A stretch of DNA of 64,000 nt from an uncultured Sphingomonadaceae bacterium. GTDB lineage: Bacteria; Pseudomonadota; Alphaproteobacteria; Sphingomonadales; Sphingomonadaceae. Every line of letters starts with the position of its first letter. Within the stretch, counting starts at the first letter, position 1. The stretch spans positions 1-64,000 of the forward strand of contig CALMVA010000081.1 of NCBI GenBank assembly GCA_937873035.1, read 5' to 3'. Under the pieces are notes generated by a model. It was not told the origin of the DNA and made no database searches. It worked only from the letters and a program-made list of their open reading frames with translations. The position numbers and the translations under genes were made by a program. Shown here piece after piece: positions 33,778 to 44,618 of the stretch.

Positions 33778-33945
33778 TCAGAAATCGACGGCGATACCCT
33801 TTAACTCCCAGTCGCCATAGCGCACGGGGTTGAGACCCAACGGATCGTCCTTGTCATCCTTCTTCGTCACCGGCTCCGGCTGCGGCACGGGCGGAGACTT
33901 GGAGAGATGTGCAGGCGGTTTCATATGTGCAGGGCGCTCGCCCAT
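33778..33945 (-). CDS. DUF1674/SdhAF4-type small protein
   Basis: 55-residue ORF read by eye on the minus strand. It starts MGERPAHMKPPAHL, passes a Pro/Lys-rich middle, and ends DPLGLNPVRYGDWELKGIAVDF. That C-terminus (P-x-RYGDWE-x-KG-x-x-x-DF) is diagnostic of the DUF1674 family, which includes SdhAF4. SdhAF4 is the assembly factor that protects flavinylated succinate dehydrogenase subunit A. AAGGA lies about 8 bases before the ATG at 33945. No sdh gene is nearby. It is convergent with gpsA and divergent from htpX. Confidence 0.85.
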   Translation of the reverse strand: MGERPAHMKPPAHLSKSPPVPQPEPVTKKDDKDDPLGLNPVRYGDWELKGIAVDF

Positions 33946-34012
33946 CTCAATCTATCCTTCTTGAAGCTTATGCGTTGATCCCCACATTGGGGTGAGCACG
34001 TGGAGAGTTCAA

Positions 34013-34891
34013 GTGAACGGTTTCAAAACTCTGGTTCTTCTGTCGGCGCTGACGGCGCTGTTGATGGCGTTGGGCTATACCTTTGGCGGCGGGCAGGGGG
34101 CGGTTATCGCCTTCGTGGCTGCGGCCGGCATGAACCTGTTTTCCTACTGGAATTCAGATAAGATCGTGCTGCGGATGCATGATGCGCGTGAAGTGGATGC
34201 AACTACCGCGCCTGATTTTTACGCGCTCGTGGCAGATCTTTCCCAGCGGGCGCGTTTGCCGATGCCGAGGGTTTATGTGATTGATTCTCCACACCCCAAT
34301 GCCTTTGCAACGGGGCGTGACCCGGACCATGCGGCGATTGCTGCGACGACCGGCCTGCTCAATATGCTCACGCGTGACGAAGTCGCAGGGGTGATGGCGC
34401 ACGAGCTGGGCCATGTCAAAAACCGCGACACGCTCATCATGACGATGGTGGCGACCGTTGCAGGTGCCATCTCGATGCTTGCCAATTTCGGTATGTTTTT
34501 CCGCGGTAATGACAATCGCGGCAATGCGCTGGCAACGCTGCTTGCCGTCATCGTCGCGCCGATTGCAGCGATGATCGTCCAGATGGCGATCAGCCGCACA
34601 CGTGAATTTGGGGCAGACCGGGCAGGCGCTGAAATCTCTGGCAATCCCATGGCGTTGGCATCGGCTCTTGCGAAGATTTCACGCGGGGCGGAAGCCATCC
34701 CAAATCCCGTGGCGGAACGGATGCCTGCGGCAGCGCAGCTCTACATCGTGCCGACGCATATCTCGGAAATGTTCTCGACCCACCCTGCGACCGAGCGGCG
34801 CATTGAGGCGTTGCAGGACATGGCGTTGGAAATGCAAACTCCCGTTGCCGCTGTGCGCCCTCGTCGGAGTGCACTTGACCCCTTGGGCTGA
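34013..34891 (+). CDS. htpX: Membrane zinc protease HtpX
   Basis: 292-residue M48B protease for quality control of inner-membrane proteins. Two N-terminal membrane segments precede the zinc motif [12 protein letters not shown], two more follow ([42 protein letters not shown]), and [16 protein letters not shown] supplies the third ligand. GTG 34013 with GGAGAG 5 bases upstream gives the family start MNGFKT; GTG 33992 is less likely. It lies divergent from the SdhAF4-type gene. Confidence 0.94.
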   Translation: MNGFKTLVLLSALTALLMALGYTFGGGQGAVIAFVAAAGMNLFSYWNSDKIVLRMHDAREVDATTAPDFYALVADLSQRARLPMPRVYVIDSPHPNAFATGRDPDHAAIAATTGLLNMLTRDEVAGVMAHELGHVKNRDTLIMTMVATVAGAISMLANFGMFFRGNDNRGNALATLLAVIVAPIAAMIVQMAISRTREFGADRAGAEISGNPMALASALAKISRGAEAIPNPVAERMPAAAQLYIVPTHISEMFSTHPATERRIEALQDMALEMQTPVAAVRPRRSALDPLG

Positions 34892-34921
34892 CAAAGCACC
34901 ACGCCCGCGCTAGGGCGGGGA

Positions 34922-36166
34922 ATGACTGATGTTCAGGGACTTCCGGCGCGCCGTGCGGCGCTGCAACTGCTTGACGCCGTATTGCGGCGTGGTCAGGCGC
35001 TCGAAAATGCGCTCAACGCCGCAACACGCGGGATTGATAATCCGGCGGACCGCGCGCTTGCCCATGCCATTGCTTCCGAAGCGCTGCGGCGCCTTCCTGA
35101 TCTTGATGACCTGATTGATAGCGCGACGCGTCAGCGGCTTCCTGATGACGCAAAGGCCCGCATGGTGCTGCGCATCGCGCTCGTGCAGGCATTGGTGCTC
35201 GGCACGCCGCAGCACGCTGCCGTGGCGACGGCTTTGCCGCTCGTTGATGGCGGGCCGCGCAAGCTGGTGCATGGCGTATTGGGCACGCTTTTCAGGCAGG
35301 GCGCTCAGCTGCGTAGCGTTCCGATGCTGCTGCCCAAAGTTGAGGCGCGCTGGGGCAAGGTCTGGGGGCAGGCGATGCTGGGGCAGGCGTCTGCTGCTCT
35401 TGCCGTGCCGCCAGAGATGGACCTGACGCTCAAGGATGCTGATGAGACGGCGGATTGGGCTGAGAAGTTGAACGGGCAATCGCTTGCTCCCGGCCATGTT
35501 CGCATCGCACGTGAAGGCGCTGTTGTCGAGCAGCCGGGCTTCGCAGAGGGTGCATGGTGGGTGCAGAATATTGCGGCCTCGCTTCCTGCTCGTTTGCTTG
35601 GGAAGGGCGAGGGCCGCCGCGTGCTTGATCTGTGCGCGGCTCCGGGCGGCAAGACGATGCAACTTGCCGCCAATGGCTGGGCGGTGACGGCGGTGGAGCG
35701 CGAAGCCTCCCGACTGGAACGTTTGTCAGAAAATCTCGCGCGCACGCGGCTGGAGGCAGAACTGGTCGTTGGCGATGTTCTGAAATGGGAACCGCGTGAA
35801 AAGGTTGATGCAATACTTCTTGACGCGCCGTGCAGTGCGACGGGCATTTTCGCGCGCCATCCTGATGTGCTCCACCGGATTCGTCCGCGCGATATTGAAC
35901 AGCTTGCCGATGTGCAGGCGCGGATGCTGAAGCGCGTGGCAGGCTGGCTCAAACCGGGTGGCGTGCTGATTTATGCAACCTGCAGCCTTGAGCCAGAAGA
36001 AGGCGAGAATATCGCGCAGCAAGCCGCAGGCTTTGGCCTGAAGACGCTTCCTGTGGCACCGGATGAGCTTGTGGCAGGAATCCAGCCCATGGGTGAAGGC
36101 TGGGTTCGCGTTCTGCCGGGGCAGGGGCGCGACGGGTTTTTCATCGCGCGCTTCACAACGGCGTGA
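34922..36166 (+). CDS. RsmB/NOP2/NSUN-family RNA m5C methyltransferase
   Basis: 414-residue protein with an N-terminal NusB-like domain (~1-140) and a C-terminal methyltransferase domain. SAM binding appears as VLDLCAAPGGKTMQLA. The two cysteines of m5C enzymes are in LLDAPCSATGIFARHPD and LIYATCSLEPEEGEN. It is closest to RsmB, which methylates C967 of 16S rRNA; assignment of the target is by family. rpe follows 44 bases later. Confidence 0.92.
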   Translation: MTDVQGLPARRAALQLLDAVLRRGQALENALNAATRGIDNPADRALAHAIASEALRRLPDLDDLIDSATRQRLPDDAKARMVLRIALVQALVLGTPQHAAVATALPLVDGGPRKLVHGVLGTLFRQGAQLRSVPMLLPKVEARWGKVWGQAMLGQASAALAVPPEMDLTLKDADETADWAEKLNGQSLAPGHVRIAREGAVVEQPGFAEGAWWVQNIAASLPARLLGKGEGRRVLDLCAAPGGKTMQLAANGWAVTAVEREASRLERLSENLARTRLEAELVVGDVLKWEPREKVDAILLDAPCSATGIFARHPDVLHRIRPRDIEQLADVQARMLKRVAGWLKPGGVLIYATCSLEPEEGENIAQQAAGFGLKTLPVAPDELVAGIQPMGEGWVRVLPGQGRDGFFIARFTTA

Positions 36167-36210
36167 CTCGCCTTGCCCGCATCGGCGCTGCCGACTAAGG
36201 CCCATGATTA

Positions 36211-36873
36211 ATGACTCATCCTGTTCTGATCGCTCCGTCGATTCTCTCCGCTGACTTTGCCCGTTTGGGTGAGGAAGTTCGTGCCATTGATGCAGCAGGC
36301 GCTGACTGGATCCATGTCGATGTGATGGACGGCCATTTCGTGCCCAACATCACCATTGGACCTATGGTCGTAAAGGCGTTGCGCCCGCACACGCAAAAGG
36401 TGATGGACGTGCATCTCATGATTACGCCGGTTGATCCCATGCTGGATGCCTTTGCTGAGGCAGGGTCTGACTATATCACGGTGCATCAGGAAGCAGGGCC
36501 GCATTTGCATCGCACCGTTCAGCGCATCAAGGCGCTTGGCAAGAAGGCGGGCATTTCTCTCAATCCGTCAACACCTGCCAAGATGCTCGATTATATGTAT
36601 GAGGATATTGACCTCATTCTCGTGATGAGCGTGAACCCCGGCTTTGGCGGGCAGAGCTTCATCGAAAGCCAGCTCCGCAAGATCGAGGCGATCCGCAAGA
36701 ATATCGACAAGCGCGGTCTCGACATTCGACTTCAGGTGGATGGCGGCGTTGATGCAAACACCGCGCCGCGTGTTGTTGCCGCAGGTGCAGATGTGCTTGT
36801 GGCAGGCACGGCCACCTTCCGCGGCGGGCCCGATGCCTACGCCTCGAACATTGCGAAGCTGCGCGGCCAATGA
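36211..36873 (+). CDS. rpe: Ribulose-phosphate 3-epimerase
   Basis: 220-residue TIM-barrel epimerase interconverting ribulose-5-phosphate and xylulose-5-phosphate. [56 protein letters not shown] and [13 protein letters not shown] are classic. ATGA overlap with the heparinase-like gene implies translational coupling. Confidence 0.97.
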   Translation: MTHPVLIAPSILSADFARLGEEVRAIDAAGADWIHVDVMDGHFVPNITIGPMVVKALRPHTQKVMDVHLMITPVDPMLDAFAEAGSDYITVHQEAGPHLHRTVQRIKALGKKAGISLNPSTPAKMLDYMYEDIDLILVMSVNPGFGGQSFIESQLRKIEAIRKNIDKRGLDIRLQVDGGVDANTAPRVVAAGADVLVAGTATFRGGPDAYASNIAKLRGQ

Positions 36874-38600
36874 GCGGCGAGCCGCCGGCCGATAGTGATT
36901 CGATTGAAGTCGGCAAGCGCCTTGTGCGCGCCCGCGCGGCTTCCGGCTCTTCCCTCGGCGAGCGGCTCCTCAACCAATTTTATCGCTTCACGTGGCGCAC
37001 GCCGCTCCACGCCTTCCGCCTGCGGGGCCGCTATCCGCTGAAGCTGGTGACGGTTCCTGAGGACCCGGTATCGGGCAATGCTGAGCGCGGTCGGGAGATG
37101 CTGGAGGGCATGATCCGCTGGAGGGGTGAGGCGCAGGAGGTTGAAGGCTGTAGCTTCACGGGTGAAGGCTGGTCGCGTGGTTTTGCGGATTATATGCAGA
37201 GCTTTGCCTGGCTGCGTGATCTGGGTGCGCTAAATGATCGTGCTGCAACGGCCCCGCTTGCTGAATATCTGATGCGCGCATGGCTTGCCGCCCATGCCGA
37301 GAATATTTCGGATACCGCTTGGCGCGGCGACTTGTGTGGCAAGCGGATTCTCTATTGGGCTGCCCATGCGCCGCTCATCTTGTCGAGCACGGATCTCGTT
37401 TATCGCTCTACGGTGCTCAACACGCTGGCGCGCACCGCGCGGCATCTTGAGCGCGCGGCAGACCGCGTGCCGATTGGCATCGCACGGGTTGAGGCCTGGG
37501 CGGGCATTGTTGCCGCCGGATTGCTGATGCCGGGCGGAGAGCCGCGCCGCACCTTTGGTGAAAGCGGGCTGCAAAAGGCACTTGGCGGCGCTTTTACCAG
37601 CGATGGCGGCTCGGTATGCCGGTCGCCGCTGGCACTGGCCGATGGCATCATCACGCTGTCGATGTTGGCCAAGGTGTATGAAGCGCGTCGCGCGCAGCCG
37701 ATCACGCTGATGAGCGATGTGCTGGCCAAGTCTGTTCCGGCGCTGCAAGGCGCTGTTATGGGTGATGGCGGGCTTTCCAGCTGGCAGGGCGGCTTGCCGC
37801 TCCAAAAGGCTGAGGTTGACGCCATTGTGCGTGGTAGCGGTGTGCGCGCCCGCCCATTGCGGCAGGCGCGGGACTGGGGGTATCAACGGCTGAGTTCAGG
37901 CGATACTGTGCTCGTCATCGACACCGCACCTCCGCCTGTGAGCCGTCTGGTCGAGGCCGGGTGCGCCTCTACCCTTGGCTTTGAAATGTCAGATGGCGCA
38001 CATCGGCTGATCGTGAATTGTGGCGGTGCGCGATCTGGCGGGCCGGGGATGGTTCCGGCGCTGGTGCAGGGGCTGCGCACGACGGCGGCCCATTCAACAT
38101 TGACGCTGGCGGACAGCAACTCGACCTCAATCCATGCCGATGGTTCGCTTGGCAAGGGTGTTGAAGAAGTCGAACTTGACCGGCAGGAGGCGGAGGCAGG
38201 AAGCCGCATTGAGGCAAGCCATAATGGCTATGCCAAGCGGTTTGGGTTCCTCCATACCCGCAGCCTTGCCATGTCGCCCGATGGGCGCGAATTGCGTGGG
38301 GATGATGTGCTGTTGCCGTCAGGCCGCCGCCGCAGGCCGCAGACGTCGACTTTTGCGATCCGTTTTCACCTTGGCCCCAATGTGGAAGTCAGTCCCACGG
38401 CAGATGGCAGTGGGGCGTTGCTCCGCATTTCTGAAGGGGCCCTGTGGCAGTTCCGCAGCCATGGCGGCGGGTTGAGCATCGAAGATAGTCTCTGGATTGA
38501 TGGCAACGGCCGGATGCGCCCGACGCAGCAATTGGTGATTTCAGGCGAGGCCCCGCCGGGCGGCGCCTCGGTAAGCTGGGCGCTGCGGCGCGCCGGCTGA
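36870..38600 (+). CDS. Heparinase II/III family protein
   Basis: 576-residue protein with an N-terminal alpha/alpha-toroid (to ~330) and a C-terminal beta-sandwich heparinase II/III-like domain (~350-560). It shows [18 protein letters not shown] and [16 protein letters not shown]. The family includes polysaccharide lyases acting on uronic-acid polymers, but this conserved sphingomonad/rhizobial form beside rpe and purH has no proven substrate. It has no clear signal peptide. Confidence 0.85.
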   Translation: MSGEPPADSDSIEVGKRLVRARAASGSSLGERLLNQFYRFTWRTPLHAFRLRGRYPLKLVTVPEDPVSGNAERGREMLEGMIRWRGEAQEVEGCSFTGEGWSRGFADYMQSFAWLRDLGALNDRAATAPLAEYLMRAWLAAHAENISDTAWRGDLCGKRILYWAAHAPLILSSTDLVYRSTVLNTLARTARHLERAADRVPIGIARVEAWAGIVAAGLLMPGGEPRRTFGESGLQKALGGAFTSDGGSVCRSPLALADGIITLSMLAKVYEARRAQPITLMSDVLAKSVPALQGAVMGDGGLSSWQGGLPLQKAEVDAIVRGSGVRARPLRQARDWGYQRLSSGDTVLVIDTAPPPVSRLVEAGCASTLGFEMSDGAHRLIVNCGGARSGGPGMVPALVQGLRTTAAHSTLTLADSNSTSIHADGSLGKGVEEVELDRQEAEAGSRIEASHNGYAKRFGFLHTRSLAMSPDGRELRGDDVLLPSGRRRRPQTSTFAIRFHLGPNVEVSPTADGSGALLRISEGALWQFRSHGGGLSIEDSLWIDGNGRMRPTQQLVISGEAPPGGASVSWALRRAG

Positions 38601-38708
38601 TGCGCTGGCCCTTGAGGCGGTGTTGATAGTGGTTTGACGCGGCTTTGGGCGCGGCTGTCGTTGGGGCAGGCCGGGCCGGAACCGCACGGCATGAAAGCAG
38701 GAACGAAA

Positions 38709-40298
38709 ATGACTGATGTGAAAATCAAGCGTGCGCTTCTCTCCGTCTCGGATAAGACCGGCCTTGCAGAGTTGGGCGCCGCCTTGGCGCAGCATGGCGT
38801 GGAGCTTGTCTCGACCGGGGGCACCGCCAAGGCGCTGCGCGATGCCGGGCTTGATGTCATGGACATTTCGGACCTGACCGGCTTTCCCGAAATGATGGAT
38901 GGCCGCGTCAAGACGCTGCACCCCAAGGTGCATGGCGGGCTGCTGGCAGTGCGTGACAACCCTGAACACGTCGCGGCGATGAACGCGCATGAAATTGGCG
39001 CGATCGACCTTGTCGTCGTCAATCTCTACCCGTTCGCGCAGACCGTTGCCAAGGGCGCAGACCGTGATGAGATTATCGAGAATATCGACATCGGCGGCCC
39101 CTCAATGGTGCGCTCGGCGGCCAAGAACCATGCGTCGGTCGCTATCGTGACCGACCCGACCGACTATGCAGAGCTTATAGCTGCAATGAATGAAACCGGC
39201 GGTGCCATCACCTATGATTTCCGTCGTCGTCTGGCGGCCAAGGCCTATTCGGCAACCGCCTCTTATGATGCGATGATCAGCCAGTGGTTCGCCTTTGCGG
39301 ATCAGCAGCAATTCTTCCCCGATACGCTGGCCATCACAGCCAAGCGTGGCGAGGAACTGCGCTATGGCGAGAACCCGCACCAGAAGGCGGCGCTCTATAT
39401 TCCGGTGGGCCCACATGGCCGCGGCATCGCGCAGGCCGAGCAGCTTCAGGGCAAGGAACTGAGCTACAACAATTATAACGACGCCGATGCCGCGCTCGAA
39501 CTGGTGAGCGAATTCCGGGATGGCCCACCGACTGTGGTCATCGTCAAGCACGCCAACCCCTGTGGCGTTGCAACGGGTGCCACGCTGCTCGAAGCTTATA
39601 AGAACGCGCTGGAGTGTGACTCGGTGTCGGCCTTTGGCGGCATCATCGCGGTCAATCGCCCGCTTGATGGCCCGACAGCAGAAGCGATGTGTGACATCTT
39701 CACCGAAGTCGTTGCTGCGCCCGCTGCCGACGATGCAGCACGGGCGGCCTTCGCCAGGAAGAAGAACCTGCGTCTGCTCATCACGGGTGACCTGCCCGAT
39801 CCGGCGCGCAACGGCCTCAACATCAAGAATATTGCGGGCGGTTATCTCGTCCAGAGCCGTGATAATGGCCGCGTGACGCAGGATATGCTCAAGGTCGTCA
39901 CCAAGCGGCAGCCGACCACGCAGGAGCTTGAGGATTGCCTCTTCGCTTGGACGGTCGCCAAGCACACCAAGTCTAACGCGATCGTCTATGCCAAGGACGG
40001 CGTGACGGCGGGGATTGGTGCCGGGCAAATGAATCGTCGCGATTCAGCGCGCATCGCCGCCATCAAGGCGAAGGAGGCGGCAGAAACCTATGGCTGGGCC
40101 GCGTCGCGCACCGTGGGGAGTGCTGTGGCATCCGACGCCTTCTTCCCGTTCGCCGATGGGCTGCTTGCCGCTGTTGAAGCCGGTGCCACGGCGGTGATCC
40201 AGCCGGGCGGCTCGATCCGCGATGATGAAGTTGTTGCGGCGGCAGACGAAGCGGGTCTTGCGATGGTCTTCACGGGGGTGCGCCACTTCCGCCATTGA
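38709..40298 (+). CDS. purH: Bifunctional AICAR transformylase/IMP cyclohydrolase
   Basis: 529-residue PurH that performs the last two steps of IMP synthesis. The N-terminal cyclohydrolase has [27 protein letters not shown] and [15 protein letters not shown]. The transformylase has [22 protein letters not shown], the catalytic Lys/His region and [17 protein letters not shown] 38709 with AGGA about 8 bases upstream is chosen over upstream ATGs at 38634 and 38691. Confidence 0.96.
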   Translation: MTDVKIKRALLSVSDKTGLAELGAALAQHGVELVSTGGTAKALRDAGLDVMDISDLTGFPEMMDGRVKTLHPKVHGGLLAVRDNPEHVAAMNAHEIGAIDLVVVNLYPFAQTVAKGADRDEIIENIDIGGPSMVRSAAKNHASVAIVTDPTDYAELIAAMNETGGAITYDFRRRLAAKAYSATASYDAMISQWFAFADQQQFFPDTLAITAKRGEELRYGENPHQKAALYIPVGPHGRGIAQAEQLQGKELSYNNYNDADAALELVSEFRDGPPTVVIVKHANPCGVATGATLLEAYKNALECDSVSAFGGIIAVNRPLDGPTAEAMCDIFTEVVAAPAADDAARAAFARKKNLRLLITGDLPDPARNGLNIKNIAGGYLVQSRDNGRVTQDMLKVVTKRQPTTQELEDCLFAWTVAKHTKSNAIVYAKDGVTAGIGAGQMNRRDSARIAAIKAKEAAETYGWAASRTVGSAVASDAFFPFADGLLAAVEAGATAVIQPGGSIRDDEVVAAADEAGLAMVFTGVRHFRH

Positions 40299-40309
40299 GG
40301 CGGGTGGCG

Positions 40310-41785
40310 TCAGGCCATTTTGCGGAAAAGGACGCGGTCTTCCTCGCGAAAGCCGCGTTTCCACAAGAGGAAGCCGTAAGCGCCCAGAATCGCCGGAATA
40401 CCTAGCGATAATTCAACCCATTCGGGCAGGCGAATAAAAACCTGCCCGACTGCGACGGCCCCGGCGGCGGCCCAGACCAGCGACCAGCGCCAGACCGAAA
40501 CCGGCGCGCCGAGCATCTGGCGGGCTATGCGGGACTTGATCGCCGAGCCGATGGCAAGCGAAGCGCAAAGTGCTGCGGCAACGCCTGCCGCCATTGCGGC
40601 TTCGTCCATGCCCTCGCGTTTCATCACATAGAGAAGCCCGCCTGACAGCGCGGCTTGAAGGCCGATTGTGCCGAGCGACACGAGCATATTGCGATGGCGC
40701 GCGATGTAAACCAGTGCCGCCTCGCTCACGACCGCCAGCGACGCGACGACTTCTGCCAGCAGCAGAAACGCCAGCGCGCCGGTGCCCGCAACAAAGCCGC
40801 TTGCGGGGCCAACAAGGCCCAGCAGGGCTTCGGCCGGAATACCCAGCGCAAAGGCGATGCCGAGCTGGGCGGCGAGAATCCAGAAGCCGACCTGGCTGAT
40901 CTGGCGCGCAACGGCGGGCCTGTCTCCATCCTCAAGCTTGCGGGTGATGACCGGGCCAAGCACCGGATCAAAGCTCGTCTTGAGCTTTTGGGGGAGCGAG
41001 GCGATCTGCTGCGCGACCCAATAGATGCCAACCGTTGCGGGGGAGACGAACAGGCCAAGGATGGCAAGATCCAGACGGCGCGAGCCCCATTCAATCGCGT
41101 CGGCGGCGGCAAGCGGCACGTTGCGCTGTGTGAGCGCCCAAAGCTCGCGGGGGCGCGGTGCCCAGTCGGTTGGCAAGCCATAGGTTTTAAGAAAGGGGAT
41201 GAGCGAGGCGAGGAAGGCTGCCGCCATGGAAAGCGCGTAGGCGACGATCAGCCCATCGCGCGGCATCGTCCAGGCAAGCGCAAAGGCGGCGATGCTGATC
41301 GTCCATGGCTCGATCACCGCGCGCGCGCGGACGGTGGAGGCGATGTCAAAGCGATAGGCAAGTGCCGCCAGCATCAGGTCAGACGCGGCAAGCGCGGGAA
41401 TGATGAGTGGCAAGAATCTGTCAAAGCCGTGGATCTGGCTGTTGGGGAACATGATTTCCGGCACCGCCATCAGCAGGATCGTGGGTGGCAGCGTCGCCAG
41501 CATCACGATCACCAGACCATCCCACGCGCCATTTTGCTTGCCATGGCCGGATAGGTGAAGCGCCAGTCCGCGCTTTAGGCCAAGCGTTGCGATCTGCGCG
41601 GCAAACTCAACCACCACAATCGCATAGGCCAGCCGCCCAAGCGCCTCGGCGCCATACCATTGGCCGCCGACGATGAGGAAGGGGATGCGGGCGATCAGCC
41701 GGACAAAGAAGCCCGCAATGTTCGTCCGTCCGCCCTTCGCCAGAGCCTTGATGTCGTCGCTTTCGCCAGCGGCGGGGGCGCTCAA
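40310..41785 (-). CDS. Polysaccharide flippase (Wzx/MOP superfamily)
   Basis: 491-residue integral membrane protein with about 12-14 hydrophobic segments and the layout of oligosaccharide flippases: RTNIAGFFVRLIARIPFLIVGGQWYG near the N-terminus and a Polysacc_synt_C-like half. Such proteins move lipid-linked sugars across the inner membrane. No glycosyltransferases adjoin it. It overlaps polA by 4 bases and is therefore downstream in the polA transcript. Confidence 0.82.
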   Translation of the reverse strand: MSAPAAGESDDIKALAKGGRTNIAGFFVRLIARIPFLIVGGQWYGAEALGRLAYAIVVVEFAAQIATLGLKRGLALHLSGHGKQNGAWDGLVIVMLATLPPTILLMAVPEIMFPNSQIHGFDRFLPLIIPALAASDLMLAALAYRFDIASTVRARAVIEPWTISIAAFALAWTMPRDGLIVAYALSMAAAFLASLIPFLKTYGLPTDWAPRPRELWALTQRNVPLAAADAIEWGSRRLDLAILGLFVSPATVGIYWVAQQIASLPQKLKTSFDPVLGPVITRKLEDGDRPAVARQISQVGFWILAAQLGIAFALGIPAEALLGLVGPASGFVAGTGALAFLLLAEVVASLAVVSEAALVYIARHRNMLVSLGTIGLQAALSGGLLYVMKREGMDEAAMAAGVAAALCASLAIGSAIKSRIARQMLGAPVSVWRWSLVWAAAGAVAVGQVFIRLPEWVELSLGIPAILGAYGFLLWKRGFREEDRVLFRKMA

Positions 41786-44568
41786 TGCGCGGCACCCCAG
41801 CTTTTGCCGGTGCCGATTTCCACGCCCAGCGGCACATCGAGTTGCACCATCGGCGCGGCTGCGCTTGCCATTACCGTTTCGATAACCTTGGAGGCCGCCG
41901 GAACATCGGCTTCCGGCAATTCAAAGACCAGTTCGTCATGCACTTGCAGCAGCATCCGCACATCATGCAGCCCGGCTTCGGCAAGCGCGGGCAGCATCCG
42001 CACCATCGCGCGCTTGATGATGTCCGCACTCGTGCCCTGGATGGGCGCGTTGATGGCGGCGCGTTCGCTGCCCGCGCGTTCGGTCTGGTTCTGGCTCGTG
42101 ATCCGCGTGAAATGCGTCTTGCGCCCAAAGAGCGTTTCGGTGTGCCCGGTTTCGCGCGCTTGCTGGAGCGTCTGACTGATATATTGGTTGATGCCCGGAA
42201 ACCGCTCGAAATAGCGGTCGATCATGGCTTGGGCTTCATCTGCCGGGATGCCGAGGCGACCCGCCAGGCCCCAGCGCGAAATGCCGTAGAGCAGCGAGAA
42301 GTTGATCGTTTTGGCGCGGCCACGCGTGTCGCGGTTCACTTCACCAAATAGTTCCTGTGCGGTGCGGGCGTGAATATCTTCGCCCTTGGCAAAGGCATCC
42401 TTGAGCGCGGGAACGTCTGCCATGTGCGCGGCGAGCCGCAGCTCGATCTGGCTATAGTCGGCAGAGAGCAGCACATTGCCGGGCTCAGCCACAAAGGCTT
42501 CACGGATGCGGCGGCCAACTTCGGTGCGGATGGGGATGTTCTGCAAGTTCGGATCATTCGAGGAGAGACGACCCGTTTGTGCACCCGTCAGGCTGTAGCT
42601 GGTATGAACACGCCCCGTATTGGGGTTGATCTGTTGTTGCAGAGCATCGGTATAGGTGGATTTCAGCTTGGAAAGCTGCCGCCAGTCAAGCACCTTGCGG
42701 GCGATCTCCACGCCATCCTCGGCCAGCTTTTCAAGCACTGTCACGTCGGTAGAATAATCGCCGGATTTGCCCCTCTTGCCGCCTTTGAGGCCCATTTTCC
42801 CGAACAGGATTTCGCCCAGCTGCTTGGGGCTGCCAACGGTGAAGGGCTGGCCCGCCATCGCGTGGATTTCGGTTTCAAGTGCCGCGATGCCTTCTGCAAA
42901 TTCAGCGGACATACGCGCAAGTTCATCACGATCCACCTTGATGCCCTCGCGCTCCATGCGCGCCAGAACGGGGATAAGCGGGCGATCAACGCGTTCATAA
43001 ACGCGCGTCACCTTTTCGGCGGAAAGGCGCGGTTTCAGCCATTGCCAGAGCCGCAGCGTTACATCGGCATCTTCGGCGGCGTAGCGCGTTGCGTCCTTCA
43101 AATTGACCTGATTGAAGGTCAGCTGGTTTTTGCCCGATCCGCAGACATCCTTGAACGAGATGCAGCTGTGGTTGAAGTGCGTCAGTGCAAGCTCATCCAT
43201 GCCGTGGTTGCGCTTGCCCGCGTCAAGATCAAAGCTCATGACCATCGTGTCGTCGAGGGGGGCAATGGCAATGCCCTGCCGTTCAAGCACGTTGAGATCA
43301 TATTTGATGTTGTGGCCGACCTTGAGGACCGAGGTGTCCTCCAGCAGCGGCTTGAGCATGGCGATGGCGGTTGCGAGCGGGATTTGCTTCGGCGCGTCGG
43401 AAAACAGGTCGGTGCCGCCATGCGCGAGCGGAATATAGCAGGCGCGGTTTGGCCCAGTGGCCAAGCTCACGCCGACCAGACCCGCGCCAATCGCATCAAG
43501 CCCGTCGGTTTCGGTATCAACGGCAATCACGCCTGCGCGCCGGGCTTCGCTGATCCACGCATCAAGCTCCGCCTCGGTCTGCACGCAGGCATAGACATCC
43601 AGATCAAAGGATTGGGCGACAGGCTCCGCAGCGGGTGCCGCAGGGGCTGCCTTTGCTTCGGTGCGGATCAGCTTCATCGTCTGGTGGTCAGGAGACGCAC
43701 CTCCGCCCAGCTTCTTCAGCAGCGACGCAAATCCGTGATGCTCAAGGAAGGCGCGCAGCGGCGGCTCAGGAATTTCCTTCAGCAGCAGATCATCCAGCGG
43801 ATCGGGAAGCGTGCAATCTTCCTTAAGCGTCACGAGCACGCGCGAGAGGCGGGCTTGCTCGGCATAGGTCAGCAGATTTTCCTGCATCTTCGATTTCTTC
43901 ATCGAAGGGGCGGCGGCGAGCACCTGCTCTACCGTGCCGAATTCGTTGACCAGTTTGGCCGCCGTCTTGGGGCCGATGCCGGGCACGCCGGGAACATTGT
44001 CTGCCGTGTCTCCCATCAGGCCCAGAACCTCGCCCAGTTGTTCAGGCGGAACGCCGAACTTCTCGACCACGGCATGGGGGCCAAGCCGCTCCGACTTCAT
44101 CGGGTCGAGCATATCGACGCCCGGCTGGATGAGCTGCATCAAATCCTTGTCGGTCGAGACGATGGTGACTGACCAGCCCGCATCGAGCGCGGCGCGCGTG
44201 TAGGAGGCGATCAGGTCATCCGCTTCCAGCCCGATCTCTTCAATGCATGGCAGCGAGAAGGCGCGCGTTGCATCGCGGATCATGGGGAATTGCGGAACAA
44301 GGTCTTCAGGGGCGGGCGGCCTGTGCGCCTTATAGTCCGGGTAGATGTCATTGCGGAACGACTTGCCCGAAGCATCGAGGATGACCGCCATGTGCGTGGG
44401 GCCATCGGCCTTGTGAAGCGCATCGGCAAGCTTCCAAAGCATTGTCGTATAGCCATAAACCGCGCCAACCGGTTCATCATGAATGTTCGTCAGCGGCGGA
44501 AGGCGGTGATAGGCCCGGAAGATATACCCGGAACCGTCAACCAGATAGAGATGCTTTTGATCGCCCAT
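41782..44568 (-). CDS. polA: DNA polymerase I
   Basis: 928-residue Pol I with all three domains. The 5' nuclease (1-~300) has YIFRAYHRLPPL and GLMGDTADNVPGVPGIGPKTAAKL. The 3'-5' exonuclease (~330-510) begins VIAVDTETDGLDAIG, keeping acidic catalytic residues. The polymerase domain has LLSADYSQIELRLAAH, RGRAKTINFSLLYGIS and LLQVHDELVFEL. It fills gaps in repair and removes Okazaki primers. The flippase gene overlaps its end. Confidence 0.97.
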   Translation of the reverse strand: MGDQKHLYLVDGSGYIFRAYHRLPPLTNIHDEPVGAVYGYTTMLWKLADALHKADGPTHMAVILDASGKSFRNDIYPDYKAHRPPAPEDLVPQFPMIRDATRAFSLPCIEEIGLEADDLIASYTRAALDAGWSVTIVSTDKDLMQLIQPGVDMLDPMKSERLGPHAVVEKFGVPPEQLGEVLGLMGDTADNVPGVPGIGPKTAAKLVNEFGTVEQVLAAAPSMKKSKMQENLLTYAEQARLSRVLVTLKEDCTLPDPLDDLLLKEIPEPPLRAFLEHHGFASLLKKLGGGASPDHQTMKLIRTEAKAAPAAPAAEPVAQSFDLDVYACVQTEAELDAWISEARRAGVIAVDTETDGLDAIGAGLVGVSLATGPNRACYIPLAHGGTDLFSDAPKQIPLATAIAMLKPLLEDTSVLKVGHNIKYDLNVLERQGIAIAPLDDTMVMSFDLDAGKRNHGMDELALTHFNHSCISFKDVCGSGKNQLTFNQVNLKDATRYAAEDADVTLRLWQWLKPRLSAEKVTRVYERVDRPLIPVLARMEREGIKVDRDELARMSAEFAEGIAALETEIHAMAGQPFTVGSPKQLGEILFGKMGLKGGKRGKSGDYSTDVTVLEKLAEDGVEIARKVLDWRQLSKLKSTYTDALQQQINPNTGRVHTSYSLTGAQTGRLSSNDPNLQNIPIRTEVGRRIREAFVAEPGNVLLSADYSQIELRLAAHMADVPALKDAFAKGEDIHARTAQELFGEVNRDTRGRAKTINFSLLYGISRWGLAGRLGIPADEAQAMIDRYFERFPGINQYISQTLQQARETGHTETLFGRKTHFTRITSQNQTERAGSERAAINAPIQGTSADIIKRAMVRMLPALAEAGLHDVRMLLQVHDELVFELPEADVPAASKVIETVMASAAAPMVQLDVPLGVEIGTGKSWGAAH

Positions 44569-44618
44569 CGCGCGGGATTAGCAATGGCGCGCGCGTTTGG
44601 CGACTGCTTTGCAGAAAA

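Noticed and set aside
42370..44172. A 600-codon plus-strand ORF inside polA.
   Set aside because: It is antisense to a complete polA with intact motifs and has no recognisable domain.
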